Origin: Branchinecta lynchi
Lineage: Eukaryota; Arthropoda; Branchiopoda; Anostraca; Branchinectidae
Reading direction: 5' to 3'
DNA length: 64,000 nucleotides
Assembly (NCBI GenBank): GCA_023053575.1
Contig: JAKZAP010000021.1
Coordinates: forward strand, 2,191,790 to 2,255,789
In this document: positions 1-10,959 of the stretch, piece after piece
How the letters are laid out: every line of letters starts with the position of its first letter
How positions within the stretch are numbered: the first letter of the stretch is position 1
Made by a program: the position numbers and the translations under genes
The notes under the pieces: generated by a model
What the model saw: the letters and a program-made list of their open reading frames with translations, nothing else
Told to the model about the DNA's origin: nothing
Database searches by the model: none

Positions 1-114
1 CCCGAAATATCTCAATTATCCCTGAAAAATCCCTTATCCCTCCTTAGAAAAAAAAATCCCGAGGAAGGCCTGGAAATCCCTCAAAAAGGGATAAATCCCT
101 CGAAGTGGAAACAC

Positions 115-500
115 TGAACTCATCGCCTCTGCGAGATACGCGCATGAGAATCTAAGACGTCACACCAATTCCAGTACCAGAGGAGTCGCAAATTTCTCCA
201 GCTCGAAAAGTGGCCGGCAGAATTTAGTTCAGCAGAGCGAAGATAAACCAACTATGGCCCTACCCGCTATGAGCATAAGATTTGAAGACTTCACGTCACT
301 TCCAGTGCCAGACAATTGAACGAAACTTCTCCAGCTCAAAAACTGGCCGGCATAAGTTATTAGTTCAGTAGAGCGAAGAAGAAACTGATTCATGGCCTCT
401 CATGCTATGTGCATGAGATTTGAAGACCTTGCCACCATTTTTCCAGGGAAAGAGGGGCCACAAGTTTATCCGGAATGAAAAGTGGCTGGCACAATTTATT
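115..500 (+). repeat. ~120-bp tandem repeat, about 3 decayed units
   Basis: Units share GCATGAGATTTGAAGAC-like starts, TCCAGCTC.AAAA.TGGCCGGCA and TTAGTTCAG.AGAGCGAAGA. The stretch before it (1-115) is rich in ATCCCT repeats and has no recognised element. Confidence 0.55.
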
Positions 501-684
501 TTCGTGCGAGCAAACAACATGGCTGTTTTTCGTTTTAATTTCTATCTCGCCATTTGCATTCGCAAATTAGAACAAGACCAAAGGTTTCGATGGGATCCCA
601 AAAATTCAATATCAGATCCAGACAACTCGGTCTTGTCTTCGCCAGATCCAGTCTTCGCCAGACTCCTTGAACAATCTTACTATT

Positions 685-1015
685 TCAAGTGGCTTATTTC
701 AAATACTGTAAATTCCTCCTCCGACTCCCTAGATGGCACCGAAACAGAAAAGTCATTGCTCGATTTGGACTAATAGACGTGCCCTCTCGGATTCAAACTT
801 CGAGTGATGACCTGTGTAAAAAGACCATTAACCTGATTCACCCTTACGACCCTCTGCGGACATTATTTGTTATTGAGACTGGTTAGATAGTTCATGTTGT
901 TTTGTTTAGTTTGTCTGTGTTTTTTTTTTCGTTATTTATCGTTTTGTTTCTTTCATAATACTCCGTATTTTGTGTTTTACACTTTACGGGTAATAAAGTT
1001 CATTCATTCATACAT
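685..1015 (+). mobile_element. LINE family A, 3' fragment with target duplication
   Basis: Encodes AYFKYCKFLLRLPRWHRNRK, matching the LINE A C-terminus, then a 3' UTR ending GGGTAATAAAG and a (TTCA)n tail. TCTTACTATT flanks both sides (675-684 and 1016-1025). Removal restores the F2 repeat. Confidence 0.8.
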
Positions 1016-1738
1016 TCTTACTATTAAAATTCAGAAACAGATTAAGGCCAAATAGCTATTCATCTGAGAAAACCAAGTTCAGATACGGATTCAGCATGTG
1101 TGTTTACCTCTATAAGTCATAACTGTTTTGACGAAAACTTCCTGCCACTTCTCCCAATTTCCCGGTTTCTGCCGAACTCCGGAACTACTTATCCGGCGAA
1201 AAAAGAAAGCTCAAAAACGAACTCAGGGTATCTTCTTTACCCAATAATGAACATCTAACCAAATTCAAATAAAAATTTAACTTTTAACAAATTTTCCGAC
1301 TCAAACCGGATTCCGGTCGAACTATATATCCGGGAAAAAATGATTGTCACACCCGGATTCAGCATCTCTTCTTACTCATAAATCGGATATCTAATCAACT
1401 ACAAGTACAACTTTCATCTTCTAACAATTTTCCGGTTTTGGCCGGACTACGGGCAAACTACATGTCCGGGTAGAACATTGTTTTCACGTAAGTGTTCAGC
1501 ACGTCTTCTTGTCCTAAATCGAACATCTAATCAACTCCAAATAAAACTTTTAATTTTAACAGACTTTCCGGTTTTGGCCGGATTCCGGGCGAACTACTTG
1601 TCTGTCGAGAGAATGGTTTTGCTGTTTTCAAAATATTTTGTTTGCCCTTTGAACACCCTCCCCCACCCCTAAATGTAGGTCTACAAAGCCCATCTACGAA
1701 CTTGACTTGTCCGACGACCCAACGAATCTTCACACCAA

Positions 1739-2155
1739 AGGCGTACTCTGGCCGTTCCCCACGGACTCCACTTGAGGAGTCCCCGCGTTTTTGTTTGTCC
1801 CGGGGACTCACTCCCCGTATTCTCGCGAGTCCCCACGGACGGGGAATGCTCTGATTATCATCACCATCATCAAAAAGGACTCCCTTTCAGATTCGGAGGG
1901 GAATCAATTTTTGCTGGTGTTGGTGCAATGTAAAATTAATTGAAAACAATCAGAATAAACAAAATAAAAAATAAAGTGGATCCAGACTAATTTCGTCAGC
2001 TGTATATTTTTTTTGTTCGAACACAATCAATTTTGAAAGCATTCCCCTTGTTCTCGCTGTTTCTGTATGTGGAGTCCCCGTGGAGTGACTCCCTCTATTC
2101 TCGCCGTTCCCTTCGATTCCCCGAGGAGTCCTCGGGGAACGGCGAGAATACGCCT
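1739..2155. mobile_element. palindromic MITE (AGGCGTA ends) with 3-bp target duplication CAA
   Basis: Ends AGGCGTACTC...GGCCGTTCCCC and, inverted, AGGCGTATTCTCGCCGTTCC; CAA at 1736-1738 and 2156-2158. The interior has GGGGACTC/GAGTCCCC palindromes and CACCATCATC. It is inserted in the F2 repeat between CACAC and AGTTTCATC. Relatives crowd 38.6-40.8 kb. A 3-bp duplication fits Harbinger-like elements. Confidence 0.7.
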
Positions 2156-2739
2156 CAAGTTTCATCAAAATATCTCTTTCCCTTCGAGAGTTATCGGCTT
2201 ACAGACGCACGGACAACTTTTGCGATGTCATAGGTATCCCTCCACTTCCGTTTTGGGATCCCAAAAATTACTTTTGGGTAAAAAGTACAGAAAACCTGGC
2301 TGGCCGTTTGCCTTTCCATAGCCCGTTCGAATGAGTACTTAACATTCGTAAGGCAAAATAAGGTAAGGGGAAAAGGACATGTGGCGAACGAGGATATGCC
2401 GCTTCGCAAAATACTCTATTTGACTAAGTCCAAAACACGCCAGCGATCCTCAGGAAGAAGGAGTAAGCGTGTCCGTACGACTCAAACTCAACGACTCAAA
2501 TCCTGCGTCAATCAATCATCGCGATCTTTGGGAGCAAGTGTGACATCACTTCTGACTTTCCTCCGCTAGATATCCGGAGGCCGGAGATTTTGCATCGGCA
2601 AGGAGAGATAGTCATCAAGAGTATTGTCAGAAGTTTCATAACAGACAACACAAGGATGCGCGGTTTAACAGATAAAACTTAGGATGTTATACATACAAGA
2701 ACAGCCGAAACACTGCCGAAAAAAACATCTACTGACTTG

Positions 2740-3024
2740 CAGAGGCGTTACTAGCCAAAATGTTTGGGGGGGGGGGGGGGGGAGGAGGCATTTACCAGCT
2801 GGCTGGATATTTTTACCGAATTTTTCTGCTGAAAAAACGACAATCAACAACAAAATTTGAAAAAATCGGCTGATTTTCAGAAAAACCGACTGTTTTGTCA
2901 AAAAATCAACCAATTTAAAAAAAAACTACTATTTTCATGAAAAATCAACTGTTTTGACGGAAAATTAACAATTTTTACCGACTGGCCGACAGCCTCCCCC
3001 CCCCCCCCAGTAGAGACGCCCCTG
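2740..3024 (+). mobile_element. hAT-type MITE (family h1) with 8-bp target duplication
   Basis: Ends CAGAGGCGTTAC and, inverted, CAGGGGCGTC; CTGACTTG flanks both sides (2732-2739, 3025-3032). A G run follows the left end and a C run precedes the right end, with ACTGTTTT/GAAAAA modules between. Other copies: 18192-18490, 26355-26637, 37194-38465 and 50195-51629. It is non-autonomous, with no transposase. Confidence 0.85.
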
Positions 3025-3032
3025 CTGACTTG

Positions 3033-3671
3033 TTTGTTTGTCACCATGATATCGGAAAAGTCAGCAGATGCTTTTTCGGCTCTTCCCGGCAAAGCTTGTT
3101 ATACATAAAGTTTGCAAAATCGTAACAGATAACATCCCACGTGTTAATCGTGCTATCTCTTGAAACTGCGCATCTTTGTTATGAAACTTCCGACAGTATA
3201 TTACGGAATCCCACACTTCGCGGCCCGTTGGAGCCGGCGTAGCAGGAGCAGCGTTGACACATCAAAAATATTTAGAGAGTGACTTTTGGCCCAAAACAGA
3301 GAGTGAATTGGGAGTGAAATTTATTTTCATGAAATATTCACTTTTGGTCGGAATCGTCCCTGTAAAAATGAAGCATCTTAATTTTACTTTCATGAAAAAA
3401 AAAAATTGAAATAGTCCCGTCTGGTCGGAATCCCTGCTGCAAAAATTACGCATTTGGTCATGTTCTGAAATAGAGTGATTTGTATGTCCTACGTAGGACA
3501 AGAGTGATAAAAACAAAATAGAGTGAGAGTTCAAACTATCGCGCGACATGTGGCAACCCTGAGCAGGAGTCCACCATGACAGTCTCATTTACAGCTGGTT
3601 AACTTTCCTGGCAATCTGATCCATAACGCTATGGGTTCATAGCAACGATCGCCGATACATCCCTGGGAAAC
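3033..3671. other. no gene seen
   Basis: Between two hAT MITEs. AT-rich, with two runs of ATTTTCATGAAA-like palindromes (3320-3400). No coding signature or recognised repeat. Confidence 0.4.
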
Positions 3672-3840
3672 CCAGGGTTGGTCACCAAGAACCAGGGTGT
3701 ACGAGTTACTTCAGGATACTTTGGGAAACTCGGGGTTACTTTGGGTTACATTGGGTTACGTTAGGTTACATTGGTTACTTTGAGATACTTTTGGGTTACT
3801 TTCCAGGGTGTACGAAGTTACTTTTGGTGACCAACCCTGG
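3672..3840. mobile_element. hAT-like MITE with internal GGGTTAC repeats, 8-bp target duplication
   Basis: 169 bp with inverted ends CCAGGGTTGGTCACCAA; TGGGAAAC flanks both sides (3664-3671, 3841-3848). The core is built of TTGGGTTAC-like heptamers plus a direct repeat CCAGGGTGTACGA.GTTACT. Confidence 0.75.
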
Positions 3841-3972
3841 TGGGAAACCAGTCAGTAGCCGAACAAGGATATGCTCATCCGCTACTGTCATGATGAGACA
3901 CTCCGACGTTCTGGAGCCAGCGCACAGCAGAGGTCCGTCAAGAAAGTCTCACCCACCAGTGATAACAACCAA

Positions 3973-4460
3973 GATGTGATCATTCAATTTAATTTAATTT
4001 AAACATTCTTTAAACAAAACAACAAATAGAACGCTCCCAAGAAGGACACAAGGTCCTTTGCGAGAGTGCACAACTTTTAATCACCTATTACAAACGATGA
4101 CACACGTTTCTCGTCTTAAACTTCGCATCTCTTTTTCTTTACCCCCCCCCCGCCCACCGATCGGACTCAAAGCAACTATAAATGGGTTTTCTAACGTGTA
4201 TATCCACACGGGACGGATGGTCTGCTTCATGATGGTTACGCTATTGCTATTTTTTAGTGAAACTACAACTTACAAGGACCTTCGTTTACATAAAAATCGT
4301 GTAATAGTTTTTTGTTTTGTTTCTTTGGCGATGCAGCTTATCGCAAACAGTAATTGGGGCTCTGACACGTTTCGAAAAGCACCAAAATGGCAAAAATATA
4401 TTTCATTCATAATACTTGATGATAAGTTGAATAACTGTTTAATACGACAACTGTAGGCCT
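3973..4460 (-). repeat. possible LINE 3' end on the minus strand
   Basis: Begins with (AATTT)n at 3985-4003, which looks like the tail of a minus-strand retroposon. The rest (to 4460) is unrecognised and shows no RT motif. Confidence 0.25.
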
Positions 4461-4559
4461 ATATTCAAATATACTGCCAGCCAGAGCAACTATAACAGGC
4501 GCTAGAAGCTCAAATGGCTCTTGCAAAGTTGGGTCTGAAGACGACTGTAGGAATTTTGT

Positions 4560-5450
4560 CAACTCGTCGGTTTATTGTATCCTTCTTAAGCAATACCCTT
4601 GAGGCACGACTGTCCATAGGCCCTTGGGGATCATGAAAATGTATCGTTCAGACGAAAGTGTTTTTTGCACTTTGCGGTGATGATGCGACTTTAAGGGGGC
4701 TAGAAATTTCATTTGTAAGCAAACCCCTTGAGTCAGAAATGATTATGGGCCTTTAGGTATCATCGAAATCCATCGCATGCTCAAATGTATATTTTGTACT
4801 TTGTGGTTAAGGTGGATACTTCAAGGATTTAATTTGTGATCAAAACCCATGAGGCGAAAATAATCACAAGCCCTTAGGGATCATGCAAATCTATCCTTTG
4901 GTCAATCTTTTTTTTTAAACTTTGCAGTTATGATGCGCATTTTCAGGAGGCTATGGATTCATTTATAAGCAAACGCCTTCAGGCACAAATTATCATGGGC
5001 CCTTTGGGATCGTGAAAATGTATCTTTTGGTCAAAATTATTTTTCAGTTTGCGGTTAAAATGCGCACTTTAAGGCCACTAGAAATTAAGCAAAACCGTCG
5101 AGGCAAAAATGATTAGGGACCCTTGGGGATCATGAAAATGTATAGTGTGCTCAAAAGTAGTTTTTTTCTTTACTCTGCGGTTAAGATAAGGACTTAGGGA
5201 ATTCATTCGCAGTCAAAACCCTTGAGGCAAAACTGATATGGGCCCTTGGGCATCATGAAAATCTATTGTTTGGATAATAGTATTTTTTAAACTCAGTTAC
5301 GATGCGCACTTCGAGGGGGCTAGGAATTTAATTGTGAGCATAACCCTTGAGGCAAAGATGATCATAGGCCCTTGCAGATCACGAAAATGTACTGGTCAAG
5401 ATGCCAACTAAGATTTGTAAGCAAGCCCTTGAGGCACAAATGAGAAACAT
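4560..5450 (+). repeat. minisatellite, ~8 units of 120-127 bp
   Basis: Units recur near 4603, 4730, 4850, 4977, 5097, 5218, 5343 and 5437. Each has CCCTTGAGGCA, GGGCCCTTGGGGATCATG, AAAATGTAT and TGATGCGCACTTTAAGGGGG. Divergence between units is moderate. It merges at its right edge into an F1-family repeat and may be that copy's internal array. Confidence 0.8.
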
Positions 5451-6392
5451 CAGAAGCATGTACTCCAATTATCTAGTTTCATCCAGATCTGACCACCGGT
5501 TAGAAAGTTATGCATTCTTCAGATTTCTGGATTTTCCCTCCATTCTCCGCCCTCCAGGATGGTTGGATCTGGGTAGTGGCTATTTCTAAGTCAATCTTGT
5601 CGGGTCTCTAATGTCCCAGCAAAGTGTCATTATCCTAGCACTTCTCTAAATACCTTAACTCGCTATCTCCAGAATTCCGTACCCCTCCCCCCCCCCCACC
5701 TCTCCAATCCCCCCACAGTGCTCGGATTCAGTCGGGTTCTATCAACCATGTATATAGTGCTCTTGTTCTTCCCACAAGTTTTGTCCCGATCCCTCTACTA
5801 TAGCGTGCCACAAGATTCCCCCCACCCCCTCTAACTCCCCCAAATTGACCTGATCCGGTCCGAACATGAACTGAGACTTTTCATAAAGATCTGTGACCCT
5901 TTCGAAAGCTACGGATACCTCAAAACTCCGGATTCTCCGTCCTCCATCCCCCCCCCCACGATGGTTCGATAGGGGAAACTAATGTTCTGAAGTAAATATG
6001 GCCGAGTCCCTGTTATGTCTGCCGAATTTCATCATTCTAGCACACATGGAAGTAGCTTAGCTTGGGATTACCGGGGGGCTTGTGCTTATCCTTCCCGCCA
6101 AGTTCCATCCCGAGCACTCCACTCGTGTGTCACACGATTTTCCGGTTTCCTCCTCCAAACTCCCTTCAAAGTGACCGGATCTGGTCCGGACTTGAAATGG
6201 GACATCTGACACACGAGGTCATTCCAAAATATCAAGTTAAAGAGACCATTTCCAGGTTGATCTGGTCCGGTTCCTAATATGCCTGCCAAGTTTCATCGTC
6301 CTAGCACATCTGGAAGTACCCTAATTCGCGATCACCGGACTGACCGACCGACGGAAAAGTGATCGCTATATGGAAGGCAAGTGCCGTAATAA
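5450..6392 (-). mobile_element. F1-family Helentron-like repeat, minus orientation
   Basis: Carries F1 modules in reverse (TTTCATC, CCGGATCTGGTCCGGA, TTCCAAATATCAAGTT-like) and ends GACCGACCGACGG, then GATCGCTATATGG, the reverse of the F1 5' end. The left border is blurred by the minisatellite. Confidence 0.6.
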
Positions 6393-6727
6393 ACGAACAA
6401 AGGATAAACTTCATTGTTAAGCCACCAGAACTGTCGCCTGAACTATAGCCATTGTCTACTGATTTCGTCCGTCAAAGTTCGCCGAAGCGGATAGGTCTTC
6501 GTGTGATTGCCCAATACGCAAATATGTAAAATAAATAATATCCCTGACGATAATGTCCTTTTCTATTTTTTGGCATTTTAATTTCCACCAGGCAAAATGA
6601 GATGCGACGCGAACAGAATTGGCAGAGTTGAAACGAAACGACGGAAAATTCTGTCCTGGCGCAGCGAATTTTTTCATCTAACGATCCCAAATTCAGCAGG
6701 GCAAATGCAAATCCGTGTTCTGTGGTT
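6393..6727. other. no gene or recognised repeat seen
   Basis: 335 bp between oppositely oriented F1 copies; short chance frames only. Confidence 0.4.
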
Positions 6728-7783
6728 TTTATGGCACTTGCCCTTCGGCCAAGTGCCATATAGCGATCGCAATTTCTGTCCGTCCGTCGGTCTGTCCAGG
6801 TTTTGCTAGTTCGGACACTTCCACATAAGCTAGGACGATAAAACTTGGCAGGCGTATCAGGGACCCCAAATGATTAAGTTGGAAATAGTCACTTCCCCCA
6901 TCCGAGCACCGTGGGGGGAGTGGAGGGAGGGGGAATCCGGAATCTTGAGGTATTTATTACTTTTGAATGGGTGATCGGATCTCGATGAAACTTGATATTT
7001 GGAAAGACCTCATGCCTCAGACAACCCACTTAAAATCTGGACCGGATCCAGTGACTTTTGGGGGGGGCTGGAGGGGGCAACCGGAAATCTTGGGAAACGC
7101 TATGAGTGGAGGGATCGAGATTAAACTTGGTGGGAAAACACCTAGCAAACACTAGATACATCATTGACATAACCGAGCCGATTCGGGCACTGTGGGGGGA
7201 GTGGAGGGAGGGGGAATCCGGAATCTTGAGGTATTTATAACTTTTGAACGAGTGATCGGATCTCGATGGAACTTGATATTTGGAAAGACCTCATGCCTCA
7301 GACGACCCACTTAAAATCCGGACCAGATCCGGTGACTTTTTGGGGGAGCTGGAAGGAGCAACCGGATATCTTGGGAAACGCTATGAGTAGAGGGATCGAG
7401 ATGAAACTTGGTGGGAAGACACCTAGCAAACACTAGATACATCATTAACATGACCGAGCCGATTCGGGCACTGTCGGGGGAGTGGAGGGAGGGGAATCTA
7501 GAATCTTGAGGTATTGATAACTTTTGAACGGGTGACCGGATCTCGATGAAACTTGATATTTGGAAAGACCTCATGCCTCAGACGACCCACTTAAAATTCG
7601 GACCGGATCCGGTGACTTTTGGGGGGAGCTGGAGGGGGCAACCGGAAATATGGAAAACGCCATGAGTGGAGGGATCGAGATAAAACTTGGTGGGAAGACA
7701 CCTAGTAAACACTAGATACATCATTGACATAACCGAGCCGTGCCTACTCGTAGCAAGTGCCATATGAGCTCGTAGCTCTTGTT
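6728..7783 (+). mobile_element. F1-family Helentron-like repeat with ~281-bp internal tandem units
   Basis: Starts TTTTTATGGCACTTG, then a hairpin with CCAAGTGCCATATAGCGAT, a CTGTCCGTCCG tract and GACGATAAAACTTGG. It then has about 2.6 copies of a 281-bp unit (AAAATC.GGACCGGATCC recurs at 7030, 7310, 7592) and ends CAAGTGCCATATGAGCTCGT then AGCTCTTGTT. The 3' end forms a GAGCT..AGCTC hairpin. Confidence 0.75.
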
Positions 7784-8968
7784 CTTCATTGTTAGTAGGT
7801 TTTCTACAGTCTGTCTTCAAAAACAACAGGCTTCACACGCATACGCGTCGACGCATCGCAAGAACAGAACTTGGTTCTATTCCTGTTTTGCGTTTTATCT
7901 GTCTGCGTAAGCTTTGCGTTGCATCACCGCAAGCGCGATGCAGAGGTTTCGTAGCTCAGTGTGAAAGAAGCTTTAAGGTACGTGCAAACACAATCCGATA
8001 AGATTTGGCAAACGAAAATGCGCATCCGAAACTCCTGAAATCCGAAAATTCCAAAAAATCCGAAATTCCTACGGCAAAAATCCACAGCGAAACAGAAAAC
8101 TCGCATCCGCCTACGAAAATCGGACACTGTGTACCTTCAATTTCCATTTTTGTTTTCTTGACACACTTATGTTCAAAGAGACAAAGAGACAAAAAAAAAA
8201 AAATATAATGGAATTTTACAAAAGAAAATTTTAATATCATAACAGACCTACCACGTGAAAATCTATACAGATTTGTTTGTGACAGGACTAAATATTTTAA
8301 TCAATTAGCCTAATTATATTTGGAAGAAAAAAGAAAAGGGAAAAAATAAATGCAGAGCTACTATATTACTTAATTACGCAATTATATTACTTAATTACGC
8401 GACTTGCAGATTTGGTTTGTCACGAGATACCGAGTTGATAAAAAAAAAAAAATGTTCTACTACAGCAGGACAACCTACCTAGTGGAAGAAAGATATCCAG
8501 ACAATCAGCTGGGTTATCAGCGTTATTTAATCCTTTTTCTCCAAAGCAAAACACTCACAATCATTCAACGAAATACACTTAAGTATACATTACACATCTT
8601 AATGAAGTGTCTTTAGAATCCGTCTTGAACTTCCGAACGGAAGTGGAAGTGGTGAAGCCAAGCTTGCCTGCTGCCAAGAAATTGCAGCCATACTTGGCAT
8701 TAGAAGTACAAAAACGTAACAAAAGAAAACCCAAAGTAACTCTACCGGAGGCCTTGAACGCCTCTCCGAATCATAAACACCAAGAACGCGAATCCACATA
8801 TTACGTTGTCTGTGTCATTTTCATTAATACTAACAACAAAAAGCATACATTATTATCAATCATGCATTATGTCAAACGCTTAATATAGAAACACTGAAGA
8901 ACACAACATAAATCTTATCATGCTTATATGATAAAAAAAAAGTTATCACTGCACTTTAGTTCGGAAAA
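7784..8968. other. unassigned region with one possible exon
   Basis: Holds TCCGAAA-type short repeats (8020-8110), A runs and (ATTACTTAATTACGC)2 at 8365-8400. The stretch 8613-8800 is described separately. Nothing else supported. Confidence 0.35.
8613..8808 (+). other. possible coding exon of unknown gene
   Basis: After a TCTTTAG acceptor-like site the plus frame reads ESVLNFRTEVEVVKPSLPAA and continues with a Lys-rich segment (KKLQPYLALEVQKRNKRKPK). Base composition is less AT-rich than its surroundings. No family was recognised, no donor is clear and no partner exon was found. Confidence 0.22.
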
Positions 8969-10770
8969 CAAGAGCTATAAGCTCACTTGGCACTTTTCAC
9001 AGGTAGGTCCGGTACACGTCCCCACCGTGCTCAGATCCTGTCCGGACCATAATATATGTCATCTAAGTATACAGCCTCTCTACTCGTTCAACCCCTACAC
9101 GAGCCACAACATTTCCGGGACTCCCCCTCGCCCCCACACTGTGGTCGAATAAGACTCGGACTAATAATTTCGCATATCTAGCATCTCCTCTTCCCGTCCA
9201 TCAACTTTTACTCGAATCGGAGCATATCTGCAAATTTTCGGTTCATCATCCTCTACCTTGGTCGGATCCCGTTCGGACGCCAAATAACAAATCTAAGCCG
9301 CATAAACTTGGTACTGTCCAACTTGCATCCCATTCGGCCCATCCGTTTCGTTTTTGTGCATGTCGCAAAGTTCCCCCCGCCCCAACTCCCCCACCATGGC
9401 CGCATGGGGGTCGGACACATGATTTGTATATCTAGGTCGTCATTTCTCACCCATAAAGTTCCACTCCAATCGAACCACTGTTTGCAACCTAGGGAAGTCA
9501 GTAACTGCTGGATCCCCCCTCCCTCAACTCCCCGAGAAATGGTCGGATCCAGGAAGGGAAATCTTCCTAGGGCATTGTGTCAGGTCCTTAAGTCTATTTG
9601 GTCGGGTCACTAATATGCCTGCCAAGTTTTATCCTCCTTAGCAAATCTGGAAGTATCCTAACTAGAGATCACCCCCCCCCCCCCCAAGAGCCTCGATATG
9701 ATCTGGTTCTGACAAGAACGTATCTAATTCTTATGCTTGTTCTTCCCACCAAATTCCATCCTGATCCCTCGACAATAAGCGTTTCACAAAATTCCGGTGC
9801 CCCCTTCAAACTCACCCTCCCCCAGCATCGTTTCCGGTCCGGACTTTGCATGGAACATCTGAGACAATAGCTCTTTCTAATTGCCAAGTTTCATTCAAAT
9901 CCAACAGCGCGTTCAAAAGTTATAGATAGAATATGTATTAACACTGAAAGCCCTAAAGGGCCATGGATACAAAGACAAAAAAGAAAAACTAACTCGAATG
10001 ACAAAAATTTCCAAGTTAATCCAACAAACAAATTTAACATAACATAATCCAATACACATCCCTTTCTTCCTAACTCACTTTACAAGAAATGTTCTCTATG
10101 TGCCATGCCCAAACTAGCCAATCTTCCCAAATTCTTTATCCCCACAAAATTTATATCTTTCAAAATAAATTCCGGAATAAATCAAAACTAATTCCGGCAA
10201 TTAACTAGATTCCGGATTCCCGGATCGTGCAAACGACTATTTTCAAGTCGGTCTATTCGGATCCCTCATATTCCTGCCGAGTTTCATCATCCTAGCGCAT
10301 GTAGTGAATACCAAACTCGCTGCATCACCAGAATCTCCCCCCCCCAACCAACTCCCCCCACAGTTCCCGAATCGGGTCCGGTTTCGTCAACGATGTGTCG
10401 TGGACTTGTGCTTGTTCTACCCACCAAGTTTCCCAAGATTTCCGGTTTCCCCCCTCCAACTACCCCAAAATTCACCGGATCCGATTCGGATTTGAAGTGG
10501 GTGGTTTGAGTCACGACTTCTTTCCAAATATCAAGTTTCATTAAGATCCGATCACCCTTTCAAAAGTTAAAAATACCTCAGGATTCCGGAATCCCCCTAC
10601 CTCCTCTCTCCCACGATGGCCGGATCGGGAAAACGACTGTTTCCAAGTTCATCTTTTCGGGTCCCTGACCAAGTTTCATCGTTTACCGACAGACGGACGG
10701 ACGGACAGAAGTTGCGATCGCTATATGGCACTTGGGCGAAGGGCAAGCGCCATAAAAAGGTATAAGCAGT
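8969..10770 (-). mobile_element. F1-family Helentron-like repeat, minus orientation, interrupted
   Basis: Begins with the reversed 3' end (AACAAGAGCTATAAGCTCAC) and ends with GTTGCGATCGCTATATGGCA, then GCGCCATAAAAA. Many F1 modules lie between. An unrelated ~300-bp segment (9925-10230) interrupts it. Confidence 0.7.
9925..10230 (-). repeat. insertion inside F1, possible retroposon 3' end
   Basis: AT-rich segment starting GTATTAACACTGAAAGCCCT, breaking the F1 modules. Resembles the reversed 3' UTR of a LINE, but has no RT motif. Confidence 0.3.
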
Positions 10771-10959
10771 GCGGTGTATAATCATGTTTTTCTTTTCAAG
10801 ATCTGTTACTTTTGAGTAAAAATTTAAATTAGTAGAACCGGAAAACCAAGAAGAAATTTAGTGTAAGGGGCTTATCATTTCATACTGGTAAAATTATACT
10901 ATTTCGGCCCTTCTTGATAAGGGTCCTCTTCATGCCGTAGTTACAAATATGTAATATAT

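Larger units (their letters stand above)
572..2267 (+). mobile_element. GGGATCCC-family (F2) Helentron-like repeat, interrupted by two insertions
   Basis: Starts ACAAGACCAAAGGTTTCGAT then GGGATCCC and ends CGTTTTGGGATCCCAAAA. Between lie imperfect ~110-bp modules (CCGG..GTAGTTCGCCCGGAAT-like, TTAACTTTTAACA, ACCCCTAAATCG) and a 3' block with CCCTTCGAGAGTTATCG and TGCGATGTCATAGG. A LINE A 3' fragment (685-1015) and a palindromic MITE (1739-2155) are inserted within it. Confidence 0.75.

Noticed and set aside
4058..4456. 132-codon plus frame with hydrophobic stretch
   Set aside because: No family match and no conserved signature; placed next to a retroposon-like tail. Not supported as a gene.
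4560..5450. Regular ~123-bp repeats considered as a CRISPR-like array
   Set aside because: Units are tandem without spacers, moderately diverged, and in animal DNA.
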